Positions 1 to 9,924 of a DNA stretch of 40,263 nucleotides are shown one piece after another. Position 1 is the first letter of the stretch. Every line of letters starts with the position of its first letter. A program made the position numbers and the translations under genes. The notes under the pieces were generated by a model that had not been told where the DNA came from, searched no databases, and worked only from the letters and a program-made list of their open reading frames with translations. The stretch comes from Myxococcales bacterium (lineage in GTDB: Bacteria > Myxococcota_A > Polyangia > GCA-2747355), in the NCBI GenBank assembly GCA_020431405.1, contig JAGQIK010000585.1, forward strand, positions 1-40,263, given 5' to 3'.

Positions 1-1152
1 CGCGTCGAGGCCGCCGCCGCCGCCGAGCGCAAGGCTGGGCTGTGGCCCAACCCCACGCTCGAGCTGGCCATGGGCACGATCCCCATCGGCCCCAAGAACC
101 CCGAATTCACCGGGCGCGACATCGGCTTCAACGACATCGTCAACTACAGCGTCGCGCTCAGTCAGACCTTCGAGCTCGGCAAGCGCGGCCCGCGCATCGA
201 CGCGGCGCGCTGGATCCGGCGCGCCCGCCACAGCCTGCTGCTGCGTCAGATCGGCGAGCGCGCAGCGCAAGCGCGGCTCGCCATCGTCGAGCTGTTCGCC
301 GCCCGGCGACGGCTGGCGATCCTCGAGCGCATGCTCGCCGACGCCAAGCGCGTGCGCGAGCTCGAGCGCGTGCGCCTGCAGCAGGGACACCTCTCGGGCA
401 ACGACTTCGATCGCTTGCAGGTCGAGACCATCAGCCTCGCCGCGCGCCGCACCCGAGCAGCCGGTCAGCTGCAGCGCGCCATCGCCGGCTGCGCTGCGCT
501 GCTCGCCGCGCCGTGCACCCTCGCCGACAAGGCGACGCTGCCCGAGCCGCGCCCCGTCGACGCGTCGGCGCTGCCCTCGCCCGATCGCCGCCCTGACATC
601 GTCGCGCTCGAGCAAGCGCGCAAGGCGGCTCTGGCGCGCGGCAAGCTGGCGCGCCGCACCGCGATCCCCGACCCGACGCTCACGCTCGGCTATACGCACG
701 ACCGCTACATCCTGTCGGGCAGCCAGCGCAACTCGCTGATGGTCGGCCTCGCGCTGCCGCTGCCGATCTTCGATCGCGGCCAGCACGACAGCGCCAAGGC
801 GATCCACCAAGCCGCCGCCATCGACGCCGAGCGCGCACGCCGCGCCGCGCTGGCGCGCATCCAGCAGCATGGCCTGCGCGAGCAGCTGCGCGCCACGCTG
901 GCTGCGCTCGGGCGCCTCGAACGCGACGCGCTGCCGCGTTCTCGCCGCGTGCTCAAGCAGAGCTCGCAGGCGCTGGCACGCGGCCAACTCTCCATGACCG
1001 AGCTGTTGCTGGTGCGCCGCGCGCACACCGGCGTTTTGCTTTCCATCGTCGACGCGCGCCTGGCGGCGCACCGGCTGGTCAACGCCCTGCGCCGCACCAG
1101 CGGTGCAGACGCCACGCTCGCCGATAAGTCCCAAAGTGAGGCCAAACGATGA
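1..1152 (+). CDS. TolC/CzcC-like outer membrane efflux channel (5' end outside window)
   Basis: Outer membrane factor of a tripartite RND efflux pump; it forms the trimeric exit duct. The frame is open from base 1 and reads through AxLWPNPTLELAMG, the typical start of the mature CzcC/TolC family, so the signal peptide and true start lie to the left. The ATG at 70 is internal. The rest is long Ala/Arg/Leu/Glu-rich helix (coiled coil) with two similar halves, as in OEP-family proteins, including a second-half strand around GLALPLPIFDRGQ. The stop overlaps the start of the adaptor gene (ATGA at 1149-1152), so the two are translationally coupled. CzcC-type is inferred from the partner permease; the substrate is not visible here. 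Confidence 0.88.
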   Translation, partial: RVEAAAAAERKAGLWPNPTLELAMGTIPIGPKNPEFTGRDIGFNDIVNYSVALSQTFELGKRGPRIDAARWIRRARHSLLLRQIGERAAQARLAIVELFAARRRLAILERMLADAKRVRELERVRLQQGHLSGNDFDRLQVETISLAARRTRAAGQLQRAIAGCAALLAAPCTLADKATLPEPRPVDASALPSPDRRPDIVALEQARKAALARGKLARRTAIPDPTLTLGYTHDRYILSGSQRNSLMVGLALPLPIFDRGQHDSAKAIHQAAAIDAERARRAALARIQQHGLREQLRATLAALGRLERDALPRSRRVLKQSSQALARGQLSMTELLLVRRAHTGVLLSIVDARLAAHRLVNALRRTSGADATLADKSQSEAKR

Positions 1153-2372
1153 GTGACGAGACATCAGAGCGCGAAGCCAGCGAGAAGGTGCTCGAGCTCG
1201 AAGCGCCCAAGGCCAAGGTCAACGCGCGCTCGCGCACGCTGGTGCTGCTGGCCTCGCTGGCGGGCGCCGTGACGATGGTGTGGCTTTCGATCAGCCTGCT
1301 CGGTCACGCGCCAGCACAGACGCGCAGCGCGCACCCGGGCATCAAGGTGCGCGGCAAAACGGCGCTCGAGCTGGCCAAGGACGCGCCGCAGTGGAAGGCG
1401 CTCGCCCTCGCCGCCGCCAAGCCGGCCGCCGCCCGCTGGACCGATCCGATACCGGGCAACGTCACCTTCGACGCTCGTCGCGCCTCTCGCGTCGACTCGC
1501 CGCTCTCCGGCCGCGTCTCGCGCACCTACGTCGAGCTCGGCCAGCGCGTCGCGCGCGGCGCGCCGCTGTTCACCGTCACCAGCACCGACATCGCCAACCT
1601 CAACGCCGACATCGCGCGCGCCAAGGTCGACCTCGTCACCGCCAAGGCCAACGTCGCGCGCGTGCGCGCGATGGTCAAGGCGCGCGCGCTGCCGGCCAAA
1701 GACGAGTTCGCCGCCGTGCAGCGCCAGAAGGCCGCCGAGCTGGCCCTCTCGCTGGCGCGGCAAAAACGCGCGGCGCTCAAGGTGCGCGGAAGCGCCAGCA
1801 ACGCCTTCACCGTCGTCTCGCCGCAGGCCGGCGTGGTCGTCGACAAGAACGTGCTCGTCGGTCAGGAAGTCTCGGCGAGCAGCTCCAAGGCGCTCGTGCA
1901 GGTGGCAGACCTCGCCCAGCTGTGGGTCGTCGCGTACCTGCCGGAAGCCGAGGCCACCAACGTCGCCGTCGGCGCGCGCGCGCGCGTCAGCTCGCCGTCG
2001 CTCAGCGCCGCGGTGGAGGGCGAGGTGGAGCTCGTCTCCGCCGTCGTCGATCCCAAGCGCCACACCGTGCCGATCCGCGTGCGCGTGACCAACACCAAGA
2101 GCGTCCTGCGCGCCAACATGTTCGTCAACGTCAGCTTCTGGGCCAAGGCCCTCGAAAACGCCGTCGAGGTGCCCGCCACCTCGGTCGTCTCCGACGGCTC
2201 CGAGCAGTACCTCTACGTCAAGAGCGGCGCGAGCGCCTTCAAGCGCCGGCGCGTCGTCACCGGCGCCATGCACGCCGGCCTGGTGCCGATCTACAGCGGC
2301 GTCAAAGCGGGCGAGATGGTCGTGGTACGCGGCGCCATCCTGCTCGACAACCACCTCGCCCTGGCCAACTAG
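1149..2372 (+). CDS. RND efflux periplasmic adaptor subunit (CzcB-like membrane fusion protein)
   Basis: Periplasmic adaptor linking the inner-membrane RND permease to the outer membrane channel. The 407-residue product has a cytoplasmic N-terminus, one membrane anchor (about residues 30-50), a lipoyl-like domain (about 112-148, with VDSPLSGRVSRTYVELGQ), an alpha-hairpin (about 150-210), then beta-barrel and membrane-proximal domains ending in YLYVKSG and VVRGAILLDN, all typical of HlyD/CzcB proteins. The start ATG overlaps the upstream stop by 4 bases. It is second in a channel-adaptor-permease order, as in czcCBA operons. No His-rich metal-binding N-terminus is seen, so the ion cannot be named. 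Confidence 0.92.
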   Translation: MSDETSEREASEKVLELEAPKAKVNARSRTLVLLASLAGAVTMVWLSISLLGHAPAQTRSAHPGIKVRGKTALELAKDAPQWKALALAAAKPAAARWTDPIPGNVTFDARRASRVDSPLSGRVSRTYVELGQRVARGAPLFTVTSTDIANLNADIARAKVDLVTAKANVARVRAMVKARALPAKDEFAAVQRQKAAELALSLARQKRAALKVRGSASNAFTVVSPQAGVVVDKNVLVGQEVSASSSKALVQVADLAQLWVVAYLPEAEATNVAVGARARVSSPSLSAAVEGEVELVSAVVDPKRHTVPIRVRVTNTKSVLRANMFVNVSFWAKALENAVEVPATSVVSDGSEQYLYVKSGASAFKRRRVVTGAMHAGLVPIYSGVKAGEMVVVRGAILLDNHLALAN

Positions 2373-2396
2373 CGCTCACGCGCGGAGACCACGACC

Positions 2397-5300
2397 GTGA
2401 TCGACGCCATCGTCCGCTATTTCATGCGGCAGCGGCTTGCTGCGTTCGTGCTCGCGGCGACCCTCGCTGTCGGCGGCTACTACGCGTTTAGACAGCTCAG
2501 CATCGAGGCTTTCCCCGACCCCACCGACACCCAGGTGCAGGTCATCACTCTCTTTCGCGGCCAGCCCACCGAAGAGGTCGAGCGGCGCGTCTCGCTGCCG
2601 CTCGAGCGCGCGCTCAACTCCACGCCTGGCTTGGCGCGTATGCGCAGCATCTCGCTGTTCGGTCTCTCGTTCGTCACGCTGACGTTCTTCGACGGCGTCG
2701 AGCCGCTCATCGCGCGCCAGCAGGTGGGCGAGCGCCTGCGCGGCGCCGACCTGCCCGATGGCGTCACGCCCGAGCTGGGGCCTAACTACACGCCCATCGG
2801 CGAGGTCTACCGCTACACGCTGACTGGCAAGGGCGCCGACCCGATGACGCTGCGCACGCTGCAAGAGTGGGTCGTGCGCCCGCAGCTGATGCGCGTGCCG
2901 GGCGTCGCCGAGGTGGTCAGCTACGGCGGCCTGCTGCGCGAGATCCACGTCAGTCCTGATCCGGCGCGCATGGCCGCGCTCGGCGTCGACCTCGACGACA
3001 TCTTCAAGGCACTCAAGAAGGGCTCCTCGAACGCCACCGGCGGCTATATGACGCGCGGCTCCGAGATGTTCGTCATCCGCAGCCTCGGCATCTTTCGCGG
3101 CCTCGACGACATCGGCAAAGTGCGCGTCAAGTTCCGCGACGGCGCGCCGGTAACGGTCAAGGACGTGGCGCAGGTGCGCGTCGGGCACGCGCCGCGCCAA
3201 GGCATCGTCACGCGCGGCAACAACCCCGACGCCGTCGAGGGCATCGTGCTGATGCGCCGCAAGGAAAACCCGTCGGTGGTGCTCGACAAGCTGCGCGCGC
3301 GCATCGCCGAGCTCAACAAGCAGATCCTGCCCGACGGCATCACCGTCAACCCGTTCTACGATCGCTCGGAGCTGGTCGACACAACGCTGCGCACGGTCTT
3401 TCGCAACCTCGCGGAAGGCGCCGGGCTCGTCATCCTGGTGCTCTTCGCCTTCATGCTCTCGATCCGCGCGTCGCTGATCGTCGCGACGGTGATCCCGCTC
3501 TCGCTCGCCGCGGCCTTCGTCTACCTGCACTGGCGCGGCATGTCGGCCAACCTGCTGTCCATGGGCGCGATCGACTTCGGCATCATCGTCGACGGCGCGG
3601 TGATCCTCGTCGAGCACATCTTCCACCGCTCCGAGTCACTGCCGCCCGGAACGCCGCACCCGACGTACGCCGAGCAGATCCTGCACTCGGCGCGCGAGGT
3701 GGCGCGTCCGACGCTCTTCGCGCTGCTGATCATCATCGCCGCCTACATCCCGATCTTCTCGCTGCAGCGCGTGGAGGGGCGCATCTTTGGCCCGATGGCC
3801 GTCACCGTGGTGAGCGCCCTGCTCGGCGCGCTGGTGATGACTTTCTCGCTGGTGCCGGTGCTGGCGTACTTCGCGCTGCGCAATCGCAAGCGCCCGCCGC
3901 GTCAGTCGCCGCTGCTGGTATGGCTGCGCAACGCCTACCGGCGCACGCTGAGCTGGGCGCTGTGGCGCCCCATCGCGGTGATCATCCTCGCCTGCGGCGC
4001 GCTGACCTCGTCGCTAGTGGCGCTGCCGCGCCTCGGCTCCGAGTTTCTGCCAGCGCTCAACGAGGGCGCGCTCTACATCACGTTCACCCTGCCGCCCAAC
4101 ATGTCGCTCACCGAAGGGCGCAAGATGGTGCCGCGCATCCGCGCGCGCCTCGGCCGCACACCCGAGGTCACCGCGACACTCTCGCAGCTGGGCCGCCCCG
4201 AAGACGGCACCGACGCCACGCTGCCCAACAACCTCGAGTTCTTCGTGCGCCTGGCGCCGCCCGAAAAGTGGCGCAAGGAGGTCAAGTCCCTCGACGACCT
4301 CATCGCGCGCATCGACCGCAGCCTCAGCGACATCCCCGGCGTGGAGTACAACTTCTCGCAGCCGATCCGCGACAACGTGATCGAGAACATCTCGGGCCAG
4401 TTCGGCCAGATCGCCGTCAAGATCTACGGCTCGGATCTCAAGGTGCTGCAGCAGCTCGCCGAGGACGTCAAACGCGAGGTGCTCGGCGTGCCGGGCGCCT
4501 CCGACGTCGGCGTCGTCAAGTCCGCCGAGGCGCCGCAGATCGCGGTGCGCCTCGACCGCGCGGCGCTGGCGCGCTACGACCTCGACCTCGGCGACGTACA
4601 GGACTACATCGAGACCGCCATGGGTGGCCACGTCGCCGGCGAGCTGTGGCAGGGCGATCGCCGCTTCGATATCACCGTGCGCCTGCCCGAGGCGACGCGC
4701 CGCGATGCCGCGCGCATCGCGCGCATCCAACTGCCGCTCAAGACGGGCACGCTGATCCCGCTCTCGGCCATCGCCACCGTCAAGATGGACACCGGACGCG
4801 CCGCGATCACGCGCGAAAACGGGCAGCGCTACGTTGGCGTGCGCATGAACGTGCGCGGGCGCGACATGGGCCGCTTCGTCGCCGACGCGCGCAAGCTGGT
4901 GGCCGCCAAGGTCAAGCTGCCGCAGGGCTACAGGCTGACCTGGGGTGGCGAGTTCGAAAACCAGCAGCGCGCCATGAAGCGGCTGCAGCTGGTGATCCCG
5001 CTCGCGCTCGGCATCACGTTCCTGCTGCTCTTCGCCGCCTTCAGCAGCGTCTTCGACGCGCTGATGATCATGCTCAACGTGCCTTTCGCGCTGGTCGGCG
5101 GCGTGGCAGGGCTGGCGCTGGTCGGCATGCCGCTGTCGGTGTCGGCCGCCGTCGGCTTCATCGCGCTGCTCGGTCAGGCCGTGCTCAACGGCGTGTTGAT
5201 GCTCTCGGCGATCAAGCGCCGCCTCGCTGACGGAGACCCCGCCGACAGCGCCGTCTACTTCGGCGCGATGGACCGCCTGCGCTCGGTGGTGATCACCGGC

Positions 5301-5573
5301 CTGCTGGCGGCCCTCGGCCTGCTGCCCGCCGCGCTGTCTACCGCCATCGGCAGCGAGACGCAGCGTCCGCTGGCCGCCGTGGTCGTCGGCGGCTCGGTCT
5401 CGGCAGCGCTGCTGACGCTCGTCTTTCTGCCCGTGACCTACTACTGGGCGCTGCGCGGTCGCGCGTGGCTCGCCGCTCGGCGGCGCAAGCCCGGCAGCGA
5501 TACACCGAGCGGCGATACGCCAAGCGGCGACGCCCCGAGCAGCAGCGACACGCCGATCAGCGACAACGTATGA
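2397..5573 (+). CDS. Heavy-metal RND efflux permease (CzcA/CusA family)
   Basis: Proton-driven inner-membrane pump of 1058 residues, the usual length for the family. It begins with GTG 24 bases after the adaptor stop, preceded by a GGAGA element. An N-terminal membrane helix is followed by the periplasmic SIEAFPDPTDTQVQV segment typical of CzcA/CusA. TM4 carries the heavy-metal-exporter signature DFGIIVDGAVILVEH (D393, D399, E406), which separates the HME class from drug-type HAE pumps. Two repeated halves of about six membrane helices each flank two large periplasmic loops. The C-terminus is a short low-complexity tail rich in SGDTPSGD repeats, probably cytoplasmic. Divalent (Zn/Co/Cd/Ni) versus monovalent (Cu/Ag) specificity cannot be settled from this reading. 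Confidence 0.95.
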   Translation: MIDAIVRYFMRQRLAAFVLAATLAVGGYYAFRQLSIEAFPDPTDTQVQVITLFRGQPTEEVERRVSLPLERALNSTPGLARMRSISLFGLSFVTLTFFDGVEPLIARQQVGERLRGADLPDGVTPELGPNYTPIGEVYRYTLTGKGADPMTLRTLQEWVVRPQLMRVPGVAEVVSYGGLLREIHVSPDPARMAALGVDLDDIFKALKKGSSNATGGYMTRGSEMFVIRSLGIFRGLDDIGKVRVKFRDGAPVTVKDVAQVRVGHAPRQGIVTRGNNPDAVEGIVLMRRKENPSVVLDKLRARIAELNKQILPDGITVNPFYDRSELVDTTLRTVFRNLAEGAGLVILVLFAFMLSIRASLIVATVIPLSLAAAFVYLHWRGMSANLLSMGAIDFGIIVDGAVILVEHIFHRSESLPPGTPHPTYAEQILHSAREVARPTLFALLIIIAAYIPIFSLQRVEGRIFGPMAVTVVSALLGALVMTFSLVPVLAYFALRNRKRPPRQSPLLVWLRNAYRRTLSWALWRPIAVIILACGALTSSLVALPRLGSEFLPALNEGALYITFTLPPNMSLTEGRKMVPRIRARLGRTPEVTATLSQLGRPEDGTDATLPNNLEFFVRLAPPEKWRKEVKSLDDLIARIDRSLSDIPGVEYNFSQPIRDNVIENISGQFGQIAVKIYGSDLKVLQQLAEDVKREVLGVPGASDVGVVKSAEAPQIAVRLDRAALARYDLDLGDVQDYIETAMGGHVAGELWQGDRRFDITVRLPEATRRDAARIARIQLPLKTGTLIPLSAIATVKMDTGRAAITRENGQRYVGVRMNVRGRDMGRFVADARKLVAAKVKLPQGYRLTWGGEFENQQRAMKRLQLVIPLALGITFLLLFAAFSSVFDALMIMLNVPFALVGGVAGLALVGMPLSVSAAVGFIALLGQAVLNGVLMLSAIKRRLADGDPADSAVYFGAMDRLRSVVITGLLAALGLLPAALSTAIGSETQRPLAAVVVGGSVSAALLTLVFLPVTYYWALRGRAWLAARRRKPGSDTPSGDTPSGDAPSSSDTPISDNV

Positions 5574-5603
5574 CGCGCGCGCCGGCGCAGGCATGATAGG
5601 CAG

Positions 5604-7097
5604 ATGCGCATCCCGACGAAGATCAGCCTCGCGCTGAGCGCAGCCGGCCTCGTCGTCTTCGGCACCTACGGCGTCGTCTACTACGCCATCGAGCGCGGCG
5701 CCCTGCTCGGTGTCGCCGAGCGCCAGCTCGACCTGCTCTCGCACAGCCTGCAGGTGGCCATCGAGAACGCGCTGCGCGATCGCCAGATCGACGACATCAA
5801 GGAGACGGTGAGCAAGCTCGACAAGATCGACCCCTCCTTCGACGTGCTGATCTACGACAAGGACGGCCGCATCAAGACATCGTCGACGCAGGTCGCCCCT
5901 TCGAGCGAGCTTCGCCGCGCGCTGATCCGGCGCGTCGTACAAAAACGCAAACGCGAGATCACGACCCTCAACGACGCGGGGCCGCTGCTGGTGGCCGCCG
6001 CGCCGCTGCTCTCGGACGGCGGCGAGCTGCTCGGCGCGCTGCTGCTCCTGCGCCCGCTCACAGACATCGAGCGCAGCCTGCGCAGGACGCGCAACGGCGT
6101 GGCGCTCACGGTGGCACTCTTCGCGCTCAGCTCGATGCTGTTGGGCCTCTTTTTTGGCGCGGGGCTCGTCACGCGCCCACTGGCGCGCCTCGCCGAGGGC
6201 ATGCGCCGCGTGCGCACTGGCGATCTCAGCTCGGAGCTCGATCGCCAGTCACGCGATGACGAGCTCGGCCACGTGGTGCACGAGTTCAACGAGATGGTGC
6301 GCGACCTGCGCAGCACACGCGACGCCCTCGAAGCCGCCGCCGACTCGCGGCGCCGCCTCGAAACGGGCCTTCAGCGCGCCGACAAGCTGATCGCCATCGG
6401 ACAGCTCTCGGCGGGGCTGGCCCACGAGATCGCCTCGCCGCTGCAGGTGCTGGGCGGACGCGCGCGCGCGCTGCTCGGCCGCCTCGAACAACCGCAAGAG
6501 CTCGAGCGCGGCCTCGACATCATCGTGCAGCAGACCGATCGCATCACGCGCATCGTCGAGCAGCTGATGCACTTCGCCCGCCGGCGCGCGCCGCGCACCA
6601 CGCCGACGGACCTCGCTGCCGCAGTGCGCGCCGTAGTCGAGCTGCTCGGCGTCGAAGCGCGACGCCGCGACGTCAAGCTGGCGCTCGAGGTCGAAGCCGA
6701 TCTGCCGCGCGTCGAGGCCGACGCCGACCAGGTCCAGCAGGTGGCGCTCAACATCATTCGCAACGCCCTCGACGCCACCGCCGCCGCTGGCAACATCACG
6801 GTCTCTCTGGCTCGCGACGAGCTCGACGACGCGAGCGGAAAAAAACGCCCCGCCCTGCGGCTGCAAGTGCGCGACACTGGAGTGGGCATGAGCGAGGAGA
6901 CACAGGCACAGCTGTTCGAGCCGTTCTTCACCACGCGCGCCCCGAGCGGCGGCACGGGGCTCGGGCTGGCGATCAGCCGCTCGATCGTGCTCGACCACGA
7001 CGGCAGCATCCAGGTCGAGTCGACGCCTGGCGTGGGCAGCACCGTCACCGTGATGCTGCCGCTCGAACGGCGCCGCGGCGCCGAGAACAGCGCGTGA
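5604..7097 (+). CDS. Membrane sensor histidine kinase (ZraS/NtrB-like)
   Basis: Sensor kinase of 497 residues, probably controlling the adjacent metal efflux genes. TM1 (about 8-26) and TM2 (about 167-188) bracket a periplasmic sensor region of about 140 residues. A HAMP linker follows (about 189-243), then the dimerisation domain with the phospho-accepting His in [11 protein letters not shown] (H274). The ATP-binding domain has an N box (NIIRNALD, N387), a G1 box (DTGVGM, 424-429) and a G2 box (GGTGLGLA, 449-456). It lies 30 bases after the pump gene and its stop overlaps the GTG of the response regulator, so kinase and regulator are coupled. The arrangement resembles ZraSR-type pairs; metal sensing is inferred from context. 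Confidence 0.93.
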   Translation: MRIPTKISLALSAAGLVVFGTYGVVYYAIERGALLGVAERQLDLLSHSLQVAIENALRDRQIDDIKETVSKLDKIDPSFDVLIYDKDGRIKTSSTQVAPSSELRRALIRRVVQKRKREITTLNDAGPLLVAAAPLLSDGGELLGALLLLRPLTDIERSLRRTRNGVALTVALFALSSMLLGLFFGAGLVTRPLARLAEGMRRVRTGDLSSELDRQSRDDELGHVVHEFNEMVRDLRSTRDALEAAADSRRRLETGLQRADKLIAIGQLSAGLAHEIASPLQVLGGRARALLGRLEQPQELERGLDIIVQQTDRITRIVEQLMHFARRRAPRTTPTDLAAAVRAVVELLGVEARRRDVKLALEVEADLPRVEADADQVQQVALNIIRNALDATAAAGNITVSLARDELDDASGKKRPALRLQVRDTGVGMSEETQAQLFEPFFTTRAPSGGTGLGLAISRSIVLDHDGSIQVESTPGVGSTVTVMLPLERRRGAENSA

Positions 7098-8497
7098 CGG
7101 GCGAGTCAGCGGCGCATGCCGCCCGCGTGCTGGTGGTCGACGACGACAGCGCCGTCGCCGAGCTGCTCACCGAGACGCTGGTCGAGGCCGGCTATCGCGC
7201 CGAGTATCAGACCGACGCCAGGCAGGCGCTGGCATACGCACGCGAGCACGCGTTCGACCTGGTGATCTCGGACATCGAGATGCCAGGTCTGCGCGGCGTC
7301 GACCTGATGCGCGCGTTGCAGCACGAGCGCCCCGACCAGCTGGTGATGCTGATCACCGCATTCGGCAGCATCGACCTCGCCGTCGAGGCGGTACACGCCG
7401 GCGCGTGCGACTTCATCGCAAAGCCGTTCAACCTGCAGGCGCTGCTGCTGTCGGTGGCGCGCGCGCTTCGCGAGCGGCGCATGCGGCGCGAGATCGTGCG
7501 CCTGCGTTCGTCGATCGCTGGCCGCGAGCCGAGCGACATCGTCGCGCGCAGCCCCGCCATGCGCCGCGTGCTCGACCTGGCACAGCGCGCGGCGCGCACT
7601 GACGCGTCGGTGGTGCTCACCGGCGAGAGCGGCGTGGGAAAAGGCGCCATCGCACAGCTGATCCACTCGCGCAGCGCGCGCAGCGCGCGCCCGCTGATGC
7701 ATATCAACTGCGCCGCGCTGCCGCCGACGCTCGTCGAGAGCGAGCTGTTCGGCGTGGTCTCCGGCGCGTTCACCGACGCGCGCACCGACCGCGCCGGGCT
7801 TCTGCGCGAGGCCAGCGGCGGGTCGCTGTTTCTCGACGAGCTGGCCGAGATGCCGATCGAGTCGCAGCCCAAGCTGCTGCAGGCGATCGAGACGCGCGAG
7901 GTGCGCCCCGTCGGCGCCTCGCAGGCCTACCGCTTCGACGTGCGTATCATCGCCGCCACCAACCGGCCGCTGCTGCGCTGCATCGAAAACGGCACGCTGC
8001 GCGAGGACCTCTACTACCGGCTGGCGGTGATCCAGATCGACATCCCGCCGCTGCGCGAGCGCACCGAGGATATCGAGCCGCTGGTCGACGCCATGCTCGG
8101 CCGCGCGTGCAAAGCCTTCGAGCGACAGATCGTCGGCGTCGCCGAGCCGGCCATGCGCTGGTTGTTGACGCACGACTGGCCGGGCAACGTGCGCGAGCTA
8201 GCCAACGTCATCGAGCGCGCGGTGGCGCTAACCGACCACGACGTGCTGCAGCTCGACGATCTGGCGCTGTCAGGGCCACCGATGCGAGCGCCCGCTGCGA
8301 GCGCGAGCGTTGCGGGCGAAGGCGACGCCGACGGCTTCCTCGAACGCGCGCTAAGCCGCAAGCTGCCGCTCTCGCTGGTCGAGCGCGCCTACATCGAGCA
8401 GATGGTCGAAGCCTGCGAGGGCAACAAGCTCGAGGCGGCGCGCGCGCTCGGCATCGATCGCCGCACGCTCTACCGCAAGCTCGCCGACAGCGACTAG
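7094..8497 (+). CDS. Sigma54-dependent response regulator (NtrC family)
   Basis: Transcription activator of 467 residues. The receiver domain (about 10-125) has acidic residues D16/D17, phospho-accepting D60 in VISDIEMPG, and K110. The AAA+ domain (about 148-380) has Walker A GESGVGKG (177-184), Walker B LFLDEL (245-250) and an arginine-finger region. The sigma54-contact loop reads GAFTDA rather than the consensus GAFTGA. The C-terminus (about 428-467) is a Fis-type helix-turn-helix, [20 protein letters not shown]. The start is GTG at 7094 within GTGA, overlapping the kinase stop. Its likely target is a sigma54 promoter ahead of the pump operon, which lies outside the window. Confidence 0.94.
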   Translation: MTGESAAHAARVLVVDDDSAVAELLTETLVEAGYRAEYQTDARQALAYAREHAFDLVISDIEMPGLRGVDLMRALQHERPDQLVMLITAFGSIDLAVEAVHAGACDFIAKPFNLQALLLSVARALRERRMRREIVRLRSSIAGREPSDIVARSPAMRRVLDLAQRAARTDASVVLTGESGVGKGAIAQLIHSRSARSARPLMHINCAALPPTLVESELFGVVSGAFTDARTDRAGLLREASGGSLFLDELAEMPIESQPKLLQAIETREVRPVGASQAYRFDVRIIAATNRPLLRCIENGTLREDLYYRLAVIQIDIPPLRERTEDIEPLVDAMLGRACKAFERQIVGVAEPAMRWLLTHDWPGNVRELANVIERAVALTDHDVLQLDDLALSGPPMRAPAASASVAGEGDADGFLERALSRKLPLSLVERAYIEQMVEACEGNKLEAARALGIDRRTLYRKLADSD

Positions 8498-8508
8498 CGC
8501 GACGACTT

Positions 8509-9345
8509 CTAGGTACGGAAGCTGAAGCCGGCGCCGACGACGATGTCTTGCGCGGCGTCGGTAAGACCGATCAGCGCCTGCACGTCGAGCTGGATGTCTT
8601 TGGTGAGCAGAAACAGCGCGCCGAAGTCGAAGGAAACAGGCGCGGTGAGGTCGGTGTTGATCGGCACGATGAACGCGCCCTCGACCCACAGGCTGAGGCG
8701 CTGGCGCATCACCGGCAGCGTGTAGGTCACGTTGGTCACGTTGCGAAAGCGCGCGTGACGCTCGACGCCCGGCGGCGCGATGATATCGGCGCCGAGGTTG
8801 AGGTTGACCGCGAAGCCGGCGCCGAGCCCCCAGGTCGCCATCGTCATGAACAGCGGCGTGATGCCGCGCGCGCGATCGTCGGCGTCGAGGGTCAGCGCGT
8901 TGCTGCCCGTGGGAAAGAAGACCATCGTCATGAACGAGAGGAACGGGATCGCGCCGCGATTCTGCGCCAGGATCATCAGCTTGAATCCGAAGGCCAGGTC
9001 GCCGAAGCCCACGTGCGTATCGGCGTTTCCCGGTGGCCACAGCGTGGTCAGCGTGTCGCCCTCGATGCGCAGCTCGAAGCGATCGTGAAGGCCGAAGCGG
9101 ATGAACACCGGCAAGCTCAGCAGCGTGGTTGTCGCGTCGGCGCCGCCAAGGCTCGCACTGTTGTGGCGCACGTCGACGCCGAGCTCGAGCTGAAACTGCA
9201 GCTTGTGCACGGTGGTGCTGGCGTAGGCAGCGCCTGGCCGGTCGGTGTTGATCAGATCGTCGGCTAGCGGCGCGTCGGCGCGCGCGACGCCGCCCAGGGC
9301 GCCGCTGATCAGCGCGGCCAGCGCCAGGACCAGAGGGGTTCGCAT
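8509..9345 (-). CDS. Outer-membrane beta-barrel protein (phenol-degradation meta-pathway/transporter-like)
   Basis: Secreted protein of 278 residues with a clear signal peptide (MRTPLVLALAALISGALGGVARADA). The mature part opens with LADDLINTDRPG and continues as alternating amphipathic strands (LQFQLELGVDV, RFELRIEGDTLTTLWPPG, FGDLAFGFKLMIL), ending in an aromatic strand VGAGFSFRT, as expected for an outer-membrane barrel. The pattern fits the MetA-pathway-of-phenol-degradation/transporter family (PF13557-like), which says little about substrate. The ATG at 9345 is preferred; an in-frame TTG at 9354 is an alternative. It is last in a five-gene minus-strand run, 24 bases (15 from the TTG) after the preceding stop, and is convergent with the response regulator. 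Confidence 0.75.
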   Translation of the reverse strand: MRTPLVLALAALISGALGGVARADAPLADDLINTDRPGAAYASTTVHKLQFQLELGVDVRHNSASLGGADATTTLLSLPVFIRFGLHDRFELRIEGDTLTTLWPPGNADTHVGFGDLAFGFKLMILAQNRGAIPFLSFMTMVFFPTGSNALTLDADDRARGITPLFMTMATWGLGAGFAVNLNLGADIIAPPGVERHARFRNVTNVTYTLPVMRQRLSLWVEGAFIVPINTDLTAPVSFDFGALFLLTKDIQLDVQALIGLTDAAQDIVVGAGFSFRT

Positions 9346-9369
9346 GCTGCGCAAGAGCTCGCTCGCTTC

Positions 9370-9924
9370 CTATCCAGAGTTGCCGTCGACGAGCATGTCG
9401 ATGGCGGCGTCGAGGGCGTCCAGTGTCCCATCGAGCGGCGCGTCGCCAGCCGCGTCCGCTGCGTCGACCATAGCGTCCGAGGCGTCAGCGTCCACCGAGG
9501 CGTCCGCGTCCACCGAGGCGTCAGCGTCCACCGCAGCGTCGCCCGCATCGCTCGCGTCGGCATCCACGCCGGCGTCACCCGCGTCACCCGCGTCGCCCGC
9601 GTCGCCTGCGTCGCCCGCGTCACCCGCGTCGCCCGCGTCGCCCGCGTCACCCGCGTCGCCCGCGTCGCCCGCGTCGCCCGCGTCGCCCTCATCGGCGGCA
9701 TCCGCGTCGTTGCTGGCGTCGAGGTCCGGGATCGGCCCGTCGGGCAATCCGACGTCGCCGCGTCGGTCGACGCGCGTGTCCTGCGGGATCGCATCGGGCA
9801 GCTGCGTCGGGTAGAGGTCTGTGCAGCCAGATCCCGCCAGCAGCAGCAGCAGCAGCAACGCCACGCCGAGCACCAGCACACGCATCGAGCGCCCCGTCAC
9901 GATCGTCATCGCGTGACCCGTCAT
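9370..9924 (-). CDS. Lipoprotein with collagen-like GDA repeats
   Basis: Putative lipoprotein of 184 residues. A hydrophobic stretch ends in a lipobox (LLAGSGC, Cys34). The mature part has about 13 consecutive Gly-Asp-Ala triplets followed by DASVDA repeats, giving a highly acidic, extended, collagen-like chain. At the DNA level these are 9-bp repeats (about 9570-9690) and 18-bp repeats (about 9485-9535). The start ATG at 9924 overlaps the stop of the previous gene (ATGA), which supports the longer N-terminus over the internal ATG at 9885. No enzymatic domain is visible. A spacer or surface-extension role is inference. Triplet number is probably variable between strains because the repeat is nearly perfect in DNA. 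Confidence 0.7.
   Translation of the reverse strand: MTGHAMTIVTGRSMRVLVLGVALLLLLLLAGSGCTDLYPTQLPDAIPQDTRVDRRGDVGLPDGPIPDLDASNDADAADEGDAGDAGDAGDAGDAGDAGDAGDAGDAGDAGDAGDAGDAGVDADASDAGDAAVDADASVDADASVDADASDAMVDAADAAGDAPLDGTLDALDAAIDMLVDGNSG
9485..9690 (-). repeat. In-frame minisatellite: 9-bp units coding GDA, then 18-bp units coding DASVDA
   Basis: About thirteen near-identical nine-base units (CCCGCGTCG/CCCGCGTCA on the plus strand) lie at about 9570-9690, with longer DASVDA units at about 9485-9535. Differences are mostly silent third-position changes, so the peptide repeat is kept while the DNA drifts. Confidence 0.8.

Noticed and set aside
4014-5942. Long open frame on the minus strand across the RND permease and kinase genes
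   Set aside because: It is an antisense shadow of high-GC coding sequence: His/Arg/Asp-rich, with no domain, and opposite two well-identified genes.
9485-9690. CRISPR-like repeat array
   Set aside because: The units are 9 or 18 bp, contiguous without spacers and in frame within a protein gene.
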